Positions 1 through 8,236 are shown, numbered from the stretch's first letter. The stretch: 12,876 nt of DNA from Amphritea sp. (GCA_024679635.1 JAIBDA010000027.1:1-12876), one strand, 5' to 3'. The notes: generated from the letters alone by a model not told the origin. Made by a program: numbers and translations.

Positions 1-59
1 GCCAGATCCACGTTCCGGGTAATATAGCTGCGCTTTGCATTGGCTATTCGATTATTCAT
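1..59 (-). CDS. Start of an unidentified gene, cut by the window edge
   Basis: An open frame begins with ATG at 57-59 and runs without a stop to base 1, giving 19 visible residues that start MNNRIANAKRSY. The start is supported by a Shine-Dalgarno sequence AGGTGA at 65-70, five bases upstream, which contains the TGA stop of the preceding gene. The stop-to-start gap is only 5 bases, so this is very probably the next gene of the PepSY/regulator/kinase operon, translated from the same mRNA. The visible peptide is basic and hydrophilic and shows no signal peptide so far. Too little is visible to assign a function. Confidence 0.6.
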   Translation of the reverse strand, partial: MNNRIANAKRSYITRNVDL

Positions 60-64
60 AGAGG

Positions 65-709
65 TCACCTGGATGTATGTAGTTTATAGACGGTGCGGGC
101 AATACGTTTTGCCGTGGCCCGCTCGGGAGTCAAAATCCGCTTTACTGCCACCTGGGTCTCTTTACCCCGCCGGTTTGTCTTAACCTGTTTTACAACAAGA
201 TTAAGCCTTGGCGAATAGGATACAACCAGCTTCTCACGGAAACTTTCTACATAATATTTATTCACCGAAAATCGAGTACAACTGTAATCTTGAGTTACCA
301 GGTCCTGCTTACTCAGGCGATAACTACCGCTGCCCACAAAGCTACAACGCCAAAGGCGACTGCTAGCCCCTTTATTAAGATCTCTCCGGGTCAGAGTAAA
401 CTGTACAGATTCACGGGAGCCAAAAGGCTTTAGCTCAACTGCGCTCATATCAGTGACAAACTGATCATAACCGCTTGGGTCTTCTTTAAAGCGACGATAT
501 TCAAGAACCGGAAAGTAAGGCAGGTAAGAGCGCTTATAACGACGATTCCGCTGATCTTCCCAGATAGCCGACTCCTGATTCTGTACTAACAGCTTTTCAA
601 CATCACCATCGGTATAGATTACTACGCTGCCTGGTTTGAGCCCGGCCATCGCAATCGCAGGAACTACGATCATTAAAGATGCAATTCTTGTTATAGCTTT
701 ATGCTTCAT
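65..709 (-). CDS. Secreted protein of unknown function (214 aa)
   Basis: I do not recognise the family. The start is set at ATG 707-709 rather than an upstream in-frame ATG, because GAGGGA at 717-722 lies 7 bases before it and because the N-terminus then reads as a clean Sec signal peptide: MKHK, a hydrophobic core around residues 9-19, and an AMA|G cleavage site after residue 22. The mature part, about 192 residues, is rich in alternating hydrophobic and charged residues and looks mostly beta-strand. It holds two cysteines (about 122 and 144) that could form a disulfide in the periplasm. The C-terminal segment YSPRLNLVVKQV, followed by basic residues, resembles the closing strands of beta-rich periplasmic domains, but this is only an impression. 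Its start overlaps the end of the kinase gene by 11 bases, so it is a fourth member of the two-component operon and may be an accessory or target of that system. Confidence 0.75.
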   Translation of the reverse strand: MKHKAITRIASLMIVVPAIAMAGLKPGSVVIYTDGDVEKLLVQNQESAIWEDQRNRRYKRSYLPYFPVLEYRRFKEDPSGYDQFVTDMSAVELKPFGSRESVQFTLTRRDLNKGASSRLWRCSFVGSGSYRLSKQDLVTQDYSCTRFSVNKYYVESFREKLVVSYSPRLNLVVKQVKTNRRGKETQVAVKRILTPERATAKRIARTVYKLHTSR

Positions 710-2063
710 TATTACTTCCCTCTTCAAAACCATCACTGGGCGACTGCGGCAAATCGATAATCACCTGCAAGCCACCTAATCGACCAGCGTTGAGACTCAT
801 TCGTCCGTTATAGCTACTGACAACTGAATTACAGATCGATAACCCCAAACCATGATTATTGTCACCCTGTTCGTCTGCACGGATGCCTCGCCAAGTCATA
901 CTACTAATATTCTCAGCCGGGATTCCAGGCCCATCATCACTGACGATAATAGTCCAGTTTCCTCTATTCTCTCTGATGCTCAACAGCACTCTTGAACGAG
1001 CATACCGCCAGGCGTTATCCAGTAGATTACCCACCAGCTCCAGCATATCGTCACGATCAAATGGAATCGCAGTCTCTGGTACTTGCTGATTCAGTTCGAT
1101 CTCACCGCCACTTCGCTTTTGATTCAATAACTGCACCAGATAAGGTAACTCTTCACGGGGATTAAAGAGTTCACCTGGCGCGGGAGAGCCGGAGATCCTG
1201 GCCCGGCGTAATTCACTTTCAATACGCCGATGAAGCTGACTATAAATCTGCCGCAAGCTTGCACGGTTATCTGAAGATTCAGCCGCTTCAGCTAATATCT
1301 GCAGATGCTGTAACGGAAGTTTCAATTCATGGGCCAGGTTTCCAGTTGCCATTCTTGAACGACTTAGCTGTTTCCCCGAATGATCCACCAGACGTTCAAT
1401 AGCATCAGCTAAAGGCTTCACTTCCTGGGGGATACCTTCAGGCAAATTAACTGCTCCGCTAACCTTGCCTCTCAGCAGGGCATTCTGCAAAGGTTTCAGC
1501 GTGCCAAACCCCCATTGCAAAATACGCCGCTGGAGCAACAGAATAAACAGTGTTAACGCCACTAGGACCGTTAACAGGTAATACTCATATTCGTTCTGAC
1601 GATCTATAAAAGAGCTGATATCCTCAGCCACCCAGATGGTCATATCATGACCCTGTTTACGAACCCCTTGCTGCCAGACTAACCAGCGTTCATCACCTAT
1701 ACCCGGCACCCTGAATTGGATATTTTCACCGGGAGGAAGGGAATTCACCTCGGGTTTAGCATCCCACAAACTACGTGAGCGAAGCTCACCACCATCCCAG
1801 CTGATCACATAATAGTGGCCAGTTCGCACTCTTTTATAAATCTCTGACACACGACTTTCATCAATCTGCCAGCGACCATCGGACCACTCGAGTGCGGTAA
1901 TAACATTCTCAACATCATGCCCCAGGCGAGAACCAATATACTCACTGGTAATCCGGTTCATCACATTATGAAGCACAAAAAGAAGCAAAATAAATGCCGG
2001 CACCACCAGTAGGATTAAACCACGCCGGATCCGTCGTTCCAGAGATGGCATCGCCAGGTTCAT
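699..2063 (-). CDS. Two-component sensor histidine kinase, QseC/PhoQ-like layout (454 aa)
   Basis: An inner-membrane sensor kinase. Two membrane segments (about 13-33 and 160-178) bracket a periplasmic sensor of about 125 residues. The cytoplasmic part has a HisKA helix with LAHELKLPL, in which His245 is the predicted phosphorylated residue. The HATPase domain follows, with NLLDNA (N box, 346-351), SDDGPG (G1, 375-380) and HGLGLSI (G2, 404-410). The linker after the second membrane segment is short and only loosely HAMP-like. The ATG at 2061-2063 overlaps the regulator's TGA in an ATGA junction (4 bases), showing translational coupling and a cognate pair. An in-frame ATG four codons downstream is an alternative start. 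The periplasmic domain has no motif that names a ligand. With a PepSY protein and an OmpR-type partner, metal, cationic peptide or envelope-stress sensing are plausible inferences only. Confidence 0.93.
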   Translation of the reverse strand: MNLAMPSLERRIRRGLILLVVPAFILLLFVLHNVMNRITSEYIGSRLGHDVENVITALEWSDGRWQIDESRVSEIYKRVRTGHYYVISWDGGELRSRSLWDAKPEVNSLPPGENIQFRVPGIGDERWLVWQQGVRKQGHDMTIWVAEDISSFIDRQNEYEYYLLTVLVALTLFILLLQRRILQWGFGTLKPLQNALLRGKVSGAVNLPEGIPQEVKPLADAIERLVDHSGKQLSRSRMATGNLAHELKLPLQHLQILAEAAESSDNRASLRQIYSQLHRRIESELRRARISGSPAPGELFNPREELPYLVQLLNQKRSGGEIELNQQVPETAIPFDRDDMLELVGNLLDNAWRYARSRVLLSIRENRGNWTIIVSDDGPGIPAENISSMTWRGIRADEQGDNNHGLGLSICNSVVSSYNGRMSLNAGRLGGLQVIIDLPQSPSDGFEEGSNNEA

Positions 2064-2734
2064 GGGTCACAACCTTCGGCTTGCAGACAGTAACCCTGTC
2101 CCCGACGAGTTTTGATAAATTGCTTACCAAAGCGCTGCCTTAGCCGATTAATATAGACTTCAATCACATTGCTATCCCGAATCTGTTCCTCTTCATACAC
2201 ATGTTCCGACAACACCGACTTACTCACCAACCGGCCGGGATTCATCAACAGATATCGCAACAATCTAAATTCGATGCCGGTTAACTCGAACTCAACCCCA
2301 TCAGGACTTTTAGCTATATGAGTATCCAGATCCAACGTGATACCGCCATACTCTAACTGTTGCGTAATCTGTCCATGACGACGACGAATAAGAGCCTCCA
2401 ACCGGGCCATCAGTTCTTCCATATAGAAAGGCTTACCAAGATAGTCATCTGCACCGGCTTTTAACCCATCCACCCGTTCCTGCCAACTATCACGGGCGGT
2501 TAAAATAAGAACCGGGGTTGCATTCTGCTCTGCTCGCATCTCACGTAAAACTTCAAGTCCCGGTTTTTCTGGTAAGCCCAGATCTAAGATAATAACGTCG
2601 AAATCACCTTCGCGAATCCATATGGCACCTCGCATACCGTCATGACAGACTTCAACAACATAGCCCGTGCTCTGTAGCTGGCTACGCAGTTGATCTACCA
2701 ATTTGACGTCATCTTCTACTATCAAAATCCGCAT
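2060..2734 (-). CDS. OmpR/PhoB-family response regulator, QseB/PmrA-like (224 aa)
   Basis: A DNA-binding response regulator of standard length. The receiver domain (1-115) shows the acidic pocket VEDD near residue 7, phospho-acceptor Asp51 in IILDLGLP, the Thr of LILTAR near residue 79, and the conserved Lys101 in YLGKPF. The C-terminal winged helix (about 125-222) contains the family pattern LTGIEFRLLRYL, the recognition-helix region RDSNVIEVYINRLRQRF, and the wing RRGQGYCL. The start ATG at 2732-2734 follows GGAGAG with an 8-base spacer. The gene begins 5 bases after the PepSY gene and ends overlapping the kinase start. It probably controls its own operon through the TTTAAG direct repeat at 3101-3119, which fits this subfamily. 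The regulon beyond that is unknown. Confidence 0.94.
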   Translation of the reverse strand: MRILIVEDDVKLVDQLRSQLQSTGYVVEVCHDGMRGAIWIREGDFDVIILDLGLPEKPGLEVLREMRAEQNATPVLILTARDSWQERVDGLKAGADDYLGKPFYMEELMARLEALIRRRHGQITQQLEYGGITLDLDTHIAKSPDGVEFELTGIEFRLLRYLLMNPGRLVSKSVLSEHVYEEEQIRDSNVIEVYINRLRQRFGKQFIKTRRGQGYCLQAEGCDP

Positions 2735-2739
2735 TTCGA

Positions 2740-3054
2740 TTACTCTCCGAACGTTTCTTGGAGTAACTCACCGGTCACCGCATCAAACTCATACTCACTC
2801 ACATGCCCATCTGCATGAAGCACTTCTATTTCGTAAGTAAACTCTTCATCACTCTGTTCCAGCTCCAGATCCAGCATCCGATTACGGGTAAGAATGGCAT
2901 GCTTTGCCAATAACTGATCCAGAGAAACAATCAGCCCTTGATCCACTAGCTCTGCTGCTAAATCGGGATCAACCTTATCTTGCGGATCTGCAGAGACTCC
3001 AACAGCGAAGCCGCATATAAGTAATAGTAATATCGATTTAGCTATATAAGGCAT
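2740..3054 (-). CDS. Secreted PepSY-domain protein (104 aa)
   Basis: A small exported protein. An N-terminal signal peptide (KSILLLLICGFAVGVSA, probable cleavage VSA|D after residue 22) precedes an acidic mature part. The C-terminal half carries a PepSY-like unit: a helix (about 40-60), then strands ending YEIEVLHADGHVSEYEFD and a turn VTGELL. That is the usual signature of single-PepSY periplasmic proteins encoded next to QseBC/PmrAB-like pairs. Such proteins are thought to bind or inhibit periplasmic partners, but the target here is not evident. It is the first gene of the operon and lies 5 bases before the regulator. The ATG at 3052-3054 is the only plausible start, yet no Shine-Dalgarno sequence precedes it. 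A nine-codon frame starting at ATG 3066-3068 overlaps this start in another frame. Confidence 0.85.
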   Translation of the reverse strand: MPYIAKSILLLLICGFAVGVSADPQDKVDPDLAAELVDQGLIVSLDQLLAKHAILTRNRMLDLELEQSDEEFTYEIEVLHADGHVSEYEFDAVTGELLQETFGE

Positions 3055-3246
3055 ATAACGAGTTCATACTTGCTAGGTTTAAAAACAGTTTAGCTGGGCT
3101 AACTTAAATGAAACTTAAAAAAGAGGAATAAATAGAGGTAAATATAATTATTTTGCATAATTAATGACTTAGAAGGGATACTAAACAGTCATCAGCGCTA
3201 CAGATAAGTCTGGAGCATGCTCTTATATGGAATAAACCTGGCCTAA
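3055..3246. other. Intergenic region between the cyclic-di-GMP module and the PepSY operon
   Basis: These 192 bases hold no credible gene. The part next to the PepSY gene is AT-rich and contains the TTTAAG direct repeat described separately, so it most likely carries the promoter of that operon. Past the stop of the GGDEF-EAL gene I find no GC-rich hairpin followed by a T-run on the minus strand. If transcription of the upstream module ends here, it does so by a route I cannot see. A perfect ten-base palindrome GAGCATGCTC lies at 3213-3222; its role, if any, is unknown. Confidence 0.6.
3101..3119 (-). promoter_or_regulatory. Candidate PmrA/QseB-type operator upstream of the PepSY gene
   Basis: On the minus strand the octamer TTTAAGTT occurs twice, at 3119-3112 and 3108-3101, with an exact 11-base period (TTTAAG-TTTCA-TTTAAG). 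Tandem half-sites one helical turn apart are how OmpR-family dimers bind, and TTAAG half-sites separated by five bases match the known PmrA-box layout. The site lies 46 bases before the PepSY start, suitable for an activator overlapping a weak -35 region. A possible -10, TAAACT, is at 3092-3087, but this is weak. The gene for a regulator of the matching family lies in the operon itself, which suggests autoregulation. Confidence 0.55.
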
Positions 3247-5382
3247 TCAGATCTGTATATAGCCGTTGTTGCTCTTTAACAATTGAGCCAGATCATCGGC
3301 TTTAAGTGGCCGGCTAAAGAGATAGCCCTGTATCTCTTCACACTGAAGTTCCCTAAGAAACTCCAGCTGAGGCTTTTCTTCCACTCCTTCCGCAGTCACA
3401 CTCAGACCCAGGTTATGGGCAACGGCAATAATCGCCTGAGTAACAGAAGCGTCGCCGGGGTCAGTCGTCACATGGGTAATAAAAGATCGATCCACCTTCA
3501 ATTTATCGATGGGAAACCGTTTCAAATAGCTCAAGCTTGAGTATCCAGTGCCAAAGTCGTCTATCGCCAATTGAACCCCTAAGGCTTTCAGACGATGCAA
3601 TGTTTCAACCGACCCTTCCACATCATCCATCAGCATATTCTCAGTAATTTCTAACTCCAGACAGTGCACGGGCAAGCCAGTATCCAACAGCACCTGACTC
3701 ACCAGTTTTTCCAGATTCTGTTTAGCAAACTGGCGAACAGAGAGGTTTACCGCAACTCTTATTTCTGGAAGCCCTTGTACCTGCCACTCTCGGGCTTGAT
3801 GACAAGCCTCTCGCAGTACCCATTCACCGATCGGCGAAATTAATCCCGTTTCTTCCGCCACCGGAATAAACTCAACCGGTGATACAAATCCGAGTTCTTT
3901 GCTATGCCAGCGCAAGAGCGCCTCAACCCCAATGATTCTGCCGCTAGACATCTCCACCTGAGGCTGATAATTCAGAGACAACTCATTCAATTCAATAGCA
4001 TGTCTGAGGTGGCTTTCCAGCTCTAACCGCCGTTTAGCTACGATATTCATCGATTTTACAAACAGCTCGTAACCATTTTTGCCTGCATGCTTAACAAAAT
4101 ACATCGCGGCATCAACGTTCTTCATCAGGCTGTCTACATCTTCACCATGATGGGGAAAAATAGCGATACCTATACTCGGAGTCACCACAACCTCATGACC
4201 CGCCAGGTCGATAGTCATACCTATAGATTCGAGAATACGGCGGGCAGCCTCTTCAGCATCGCTGATCTGATTTATTTCAGGCAATAACACCGTGAATTCG
4301 TCGCCACCGAATCGGGCGACTAATGGACTACTCTGTTCATTACTGCTGACGCTCTCAGTGATCCTGCGAGCGACTTCCTGTAGCAACAGGTCACCCATAC
4401 CATGACCAAAGGTATCGTTAATACGCTTGAAATTATCCAGATCCAAAAACAGCACAGCCCCCAGAAAACCATTTCGATCAGCGCTTTCTATAGCCAGTTT
4501 AACCCGTTCACTAAATACACTCCGATTTGCCAGGCCAGTGAGGCTATCAAAGCGAGCCAATTTAAGAACCTGATCCTGGGCCTGCTTAAGCTCAGACACA
4601 TCCAGCATAGTTCCTGCGATCAGAACGGCTTTCCCCTCTTCATCACAGAAAACTTCTACCTGATGTTGCATATTCATCAGGCCCTGCCCGGGAATACCGA
4701 TGCTATGATTAATGCCCGACATAAACCCAGAATAATGACAGTTAAGCTGCTCTTTTAACCAATGCCTAAGTTGGCAACGCTCCCTGGCAGGCACGCAACG
4801 TAAAAAAGACCTAAAGCCAGGTTTCGTCCGACCTCGCTGACCGCCTAGCAGTTGGTAGAACTGATCAGACCAATAAATTTCACCACTACTGACATGCCAT
4901 TCCCAGTTTCCCAATCGGGCAATTCGCTGTGCATTACCCAGACGCGCTTCACTAATCTGTAATTCACGCAGCTGTTCCGTGGTATTACTGGCTCTGATCA
5001 TATAGTTAAGACGATGACCGAGGATTTTCCAGTTAAAAGGCTTAGTCACAAAATCAGTCGCGCCAGCAGCATAGGCTTCACGGACAGAGTCAAGATCATC
5101 CTGGCCCGTCGCCATCAAGATCGGCACAAGTTTGCCACAAGGTAAGCTACGTAACTGACGACAAACGTCGAAGCCATTCAGTTCTGGCATCTCTACATCC
5201 ATCAGCACGATATCTGGCTGAGCGTCCTGAAAAGCTCGAAGTGCTGTCACACCATTATCTGCCAGCAAAACCTCAAATCCTTCCTGTTGCAGGGACTGAG
5301 TCGCCAGTAGGCGAGCAGTCAGATCATCATCAACAACTAATACTCTGCAAATTACAGGTGCCACATCACTCACTATAGACAT
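3247..5382 (-). CDS. Response regulator with REC-PAS-GGDEF-EAL domains (711 aa)
   Basis: A cytoplasmic cyclic-di-GMP enzyme under phosphorylation control. Numbering is from ATG 5380-5382, preferred over a GTG two codons earlier because AAGG at 5388-5391 sits five bases before the ATG and overlaps the GTG. REC (about 12-130): acidic VVDDD, phospho-acceptor Asp62 in VLMDVEMP, Lys114 in TKPF. PAS-like domain (about 150-265) with RLGNWEWHVSSGEIYWS. GGDEF domain (about 270-440): the signature is intact at 359-363, but the RxxD inhibitory site is absent (SSPL at that position). EAL domain (about 455-705): EALLRW at 487, NLS, ELEITEN, DDFGTG at 608-613, KVDRSF and AEGVEE are all present, so phosphodiesterase activity is expected. 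The start overlaps the hybrid kinase gene by 17 bases, marking it as the likely output of that phosphorelay. Net synthesis or breakdown cannot be told from sequence. Confidence 0.94.
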   Translation of the reverse strand: MSIVSDVAPVICRVLVVDDDLTARLLATQSLQQEGFEVLLADNGVTALRAFQDAQPDIVLMDVEMPELNGFDVCRQLRSLPCGKLVPILMATGQDDLDSVREAYAAGATDFVTKPFNWKILGHRLNYMIRASNTTEQLRELQISEARLGNAQRIARLGNWEWHVSSGEIYWSDQFYQLLGGQRGRTKPGFRSFLRCVPARERCQLRHWLKEQLNCHYSGFMSGINHSIGIPGQGLMNMQHQVEVFCDEEGKAVLIAGTMLDVSELKQAQDQVLKLARFDSLTGLANRSVFSERVKLAIESADRNGFLGAVLFLDLDNFKRINDTFGHGMGDLLLQEVARRITESVSSNEQSSPLVARFGGDEFTVLLPEINQISDAEEAARRILESIGMTIDLAGHEVVVTPSIGIAIFPHHGEDVDSLMKNVDAAMYFVKHAGKNGYELFVKSMNIVAKRRLELESHLRHAIELNELSLNYQPQVEMSSGRIIGVEALLRWHSKELGFVSPVEFIPVAEETGLISPIGEWVLREACHQAREWQVQGLPEIRVAVNLSVRQFAKQNLEKLVSQVLLDTGLPVHCLELEITENMLMDDVEGSVETLHRLKALGVQLAIDDFGTGYSSLSYLKRFPIDKLKVDRSFITHVTTDPGDASVTQAIIAVAHNLGLSVTAEGVEEKPQLEFLRELQCEEIQGYLFSRPLKADDLAQLLKSNNGYIQI

Positions 5383-8227
5383 GCTCACCTTCTCTCTCTT
5401 TAATATCGAGTAACGCCTGATTCACCCTAAGATAAGCACCCTCAATCTGAGAGACTAGTTCTGCAGATTTTTCTATTGCTTTATCCCGGCCAACCTGTTC
5501 CAGCGCTTTGCATAACTCAGCCAGGTTCATCGCCCCAAGGTTGTAACTACTGGACTTAAAGCTATGGGCCGCGACTCTGAGCATCTCAGAGTCCTGCGCT
5601 TCTACCGCCGCATTAATACGGGCCAGATCGTCAGGTGATTTTTCAAGATATGCTGCAATAATTTTATGTAAAAATACGCCACTGGTGTCCATCTCAATCA
5701 GTTGTGAAATAACATCTCTGTCAATCTCTCCCATCTGTTCAGGATTCCCTTTCTCACCAATCTCCGTTGGCACCACAGTGTAAGATTCTTTCAACTCAGC
5801 ACAGCCATCACCACTACCACCCAGCCAACGTTTCAAAATCAGACTAATCTGCCTTTTGTTAAAAGGTTTCGCCAGATAATCATCCATACCTACTTGCAAA
5901 CAGCGCTCCCGATCATCGGCCATAGCATTAGCGGTCAGAGCAATCACTGGAAGATGAGGCAGTTGCTTATCCCGTTCCAGTTTCCGAAGCTCTTGAGTTG
6001 CCTGATAACCATCCATCTCTGGCATCTGGCAATCCATCAGCACCAGCTGGTAATCGGTCTGCTGCAGCATCTTCAATGCCTCAACCCCATTGCCCGCAGT
6101 ATCAACCGTTACACCCAACCCCCTCAGAGCCTGCAGCGCGTATTCCTGGTTCACCGGATGATCTTCCACCAACAAAATGTGTCCTGATACAGAATCCAGT
6201 TCTGCCTGCTGACGAAGTTCCGGCCGCTCCTGTTTAGGAGGCAGATCTGTTTTTGCCATTTTCAGGCCAAACCAAAAGGTTGTGCCTTTCTCCAACTCGC
6301 TGGAGAAGTCGATCGCTCCCCCCATCATCTCGATCAGTTGACGAGAGATAGCTAACCCTAGACCGGTGCCACCAAAATTTCGAGTGGTAGAGCTATCAGC
6401 CTGAGCAAAGGATTCAAAAATCACGCTTTGATGTTCTGAGGAGATACCAACACCCGTATCAGCAATACGAAACTGAAAAGCGATCTCTTGTTCAGTGTCT
6501 TCAAACACGACAGCCGTCACTTCAACTGTTCCCTGCAGTGTGAACTTAATTGCATTACCGATAAGATTCGTTAATACCTGCCGGAGCCGCATAGCATCGC
6601 CCATTACCACGGTATCGAGTTCAGGAGGCAGGTGGCAAATAAGCGTCAAACCTTTGTTTTGCGCCTGAGTATCAAGAATCGACGCTTGGGTCTGAATCAG
6701 ATCAGTCAAGTTCAAGGGATGATCTTCCAGTTTTAGCTTACCTGCCTCAATCTTAGAAAAATCCAGAATATCATTGATAATATCCAGCAAGCCTTCACCT
6801 GAGTACCGAATCATCTCCATAAAACGGCGCTGCTCTTCAGTCAGATCGCTTTCCAGAACTAAATCACTCATTCCGAGAACACCATTCATTGGAGTACGAA
6901 TTTCATGACTCATAGTCGCCAGAAATTCACTTTTCGCCTGGCTAGCCTTAATCGCGGTCTCTTTCTCTTGATGTACCTGCTGAATAGTTTTTCTGATTGC
7001 CACCTCCATGAACAGAAATGACTCAGCCAGACGGCCAACCTCATCTTTATTTCTCTGAGCAAGATTCATGACTTTTTTACTCTGGTCCGCAGGCCTTATA
7101 AAGTCCTGATCAGGCAGCGACATTGCATAAGATGCAAGAATATTTAACGGTCGGGCCATACGAAACACCAGAATAAAAGCAGCACCGATACTGATCATAA
7201 AGATCAGCCCGATGATCAGACTTTGCTGAGCAACCACCGTTCGGCCAGGCGCAGAAATTTCAGCAATCGGAACTACAACAGCGGAGTACCAATCAAACGC
7301 TTTAAAATAACTAAAGTAGATCTGTACTTCTCGGCCTCCTGTAAAGGGACTCTGGTGACGAATTGAGTCTTCGCCACGATCATGAGCCTGGATAATCTGC
7401 TCAAGTACACCCGCTTGACTCCAGTCAAGATCATCCGTGGTGATTCCACCCTGCAAACGTTGTAGTGGTGGCTCTATTAATGCATCCTGTTGACCATTAA
7501 ACAGAATCGCATAACCTGTCTCAGCAACCTGCAGCTTATTAAACGTAGTTCGTAGAGCGTCAACAATCGAACTCATCTTCTGCTGACTTTGTTGTTCGAC
7601 ATCGGAAAAATTAACCACAATAGCCAGTGTCCAGTCCCAGGAGGAAACAGGTATGAAATACCCCATATACTTATCGCCATTAGGGAGGCCCGGTTTGTGC
7701 CAATAGAAGATGCCGCTATCGCCTTTCGGGTCAAGCCGGTCATGGCGCATCGATTGATGCAATTGCCGCCCTTTCAGGTCTCGTAAGCCTGCTATTGAAG
7801 TACCGGTAAGCGCATGATCCGTTGAACCGATAATAGCGCCATCAGCACCGAACAGGATCAGATCTCCATTATCAAAGTCAACACTTTCAATCCAGTTTAG
7901 AGCAGTATCTTTAGCGACATTTTCACTCAAAAGGTTGGGCTTTGAAACATGCGCATAGCTATCTAATACCGATTTTCCCAAGCGGGTTAACTGGCGCATA
8001 TCCCTTTTTATTTTGTGAAGAATATCAACTTTTTCAGTAACTAACTGATCATATCCAGCACGTATATTCAGGTCGGCAAGCTGCAATACGTTCAGCGCTG
8101 ATTTCTGCTCTGCAACTAGCATTGCCTGACCCACATCTCGTTGGGTAAAGTACATCACACCAGCTGCGGTGCCGAGTAACACCGCGACAACAAGCGCAAT
8201 AATTTTAAATTTGAAACTGGACAACAT
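5366..8227 (-). CDS. Hybrid sensor histidine kinase: Cache sensor, HAMP, HisKA, HATPase, REC, Hpt (953 aa)
   Basis: A membrane phosphorelay kinase. Membrane segments at about 9-27 and 336-356 enclose a large periplasmic region of about 310 residues with two Cache-like modules. The first (about 45-207) includes LILFGADGAIIGST and the closing SSWDWTLAIVV. The second (about 215-325) includes ETGYAILFNGQ and FDWYSAVVV. A HAMP-like segment and coiled coil follow (357-432). HisKA has SHEIRTPMNG with His441; HATPase has NLIGNAIKF (554), DTGVG (590-594) and GGTGLGL (619-625). REC has EDH (688-690), Asp732 in LVLMDCQMPEMDG and Lys787 in LAKPF. The C-terminal Hpt has AAHSFKSSS with His888. All catalytic residues are present. 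The gene starts 9 bases after the second binding protein and overlaps the GGDEF-EAL regulator, so periplasmic binding proteins upstream and cyclic-di-GMP output downstream are the likely partners. No strong Shine-Dalgarno sequence precedes the ATG, so coupling to the upstream gene is likely. Confidence 0.95.
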   Translation of the reverse strand: MLSSFKFKIIALVVAVLLGTAAGVMYFTQRDVGQAMLVAEQKSALNVLQLADLNIRAGYDQLVTEKVDILHKIKRDMRQLTRLGKSVLDSYAHVSKPNLLSENVAKDTALNWIESVDFDNGDLILFGADGAIIGSTDHALTGTSIAGLRDLKGRQLHQSMRHDRLDPKGDSGIFYWHKPGLPNGDKYMGYFIPVSSWDWTLAIVVNFSDVEQQSQQKMSSIVDALRTTFNKLQVAETGYAILFNGQQDALIEPPLQRLQGGITTDDLDWSQAGVLEQIIQAHDRGEDSIRHQSPFTGGREVQIYFSYFKAFDWYSAVVVPIAEISAPGRTVVAQQSLIIGLIFMISIGAAFILVFRMARPLNILASYAMSLPDQDFIRPADQSKKVMNLAQRNKDEVGRLAESFLFMEVAIRKTIQQVHQEKETAIKASQAKSEFLATMSHEIRTPMNGVLGMSDLVLESDLTEEQRRFMEMIRYSGEGLLDIINDILDFSKIEAGKLKLEDHPLNLTDLIQTQASILDTQAQNKGLTLICHLPPELDTVVMGDAMRLRQVLTNLIGNAIKFTLQGTVEVTAVVFEDTEQEIAFQFRIADTGVGISSEHQSVIFESFAQADSSTTRNFGGTGLGLAISRQLIEMMGGAIDFSSELEKGTTFWFGLKMAKTDLPPKQERPELRQQAELDSVSGHILLVEDHPVNQEYALQALRGLGVTVDTAGNGVEALKMLQQTDYQLVLMDCQMPEMDGYQATQELRKLERDKQLPHLPVIALTANAMADDRERCLQVGMDDYLAKPFNKRQISLILKRWLGGSGDGCAELKESYTVVPTEIGEKGNPEQMGEIDRDVISQLIEMDTSGVFLHKIIAAYLEKSPDDLARINAAVEAQDSEMLRVAAHSFKSSSYNLGAMNLAELCKALEQVGRDKAIEKSAELVSQIEGAYLRVNQALLDIKEREGEHVYSE

Positions 8228-8236
8228 ACTCAGTAC

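Noticed and set aside
3090..3102. Small inverted repeat TTAGC-TGG-GCTAA, considered as a terminator or leader hairpin
   Set aside because: The stem is only 5 base pairs, there is no T-run after it, and it overlaps the edge of the direct repeat. Chance is the simpler explanation.
3213..3222. Perfect palindrome GAGCATGCTC past the end of the GGDEF-EAL gene, considered as a terminator or operator
   Set aside because: It has no loop and no following T-run, so it cannot act as an intrinsic terminator. A single ten-base palindrome is too weak to call an operator.
4402..4758. Plus-strand open frame of 118 codons within the GGDEF-EAL gene
   Set aside because: It lies wholly inside a gene with full domain motifs on the other strand, has no convincing ribosome site, and shows no recognisable domain. 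Other plus-strand frames in the window are rejected for the same reasons.
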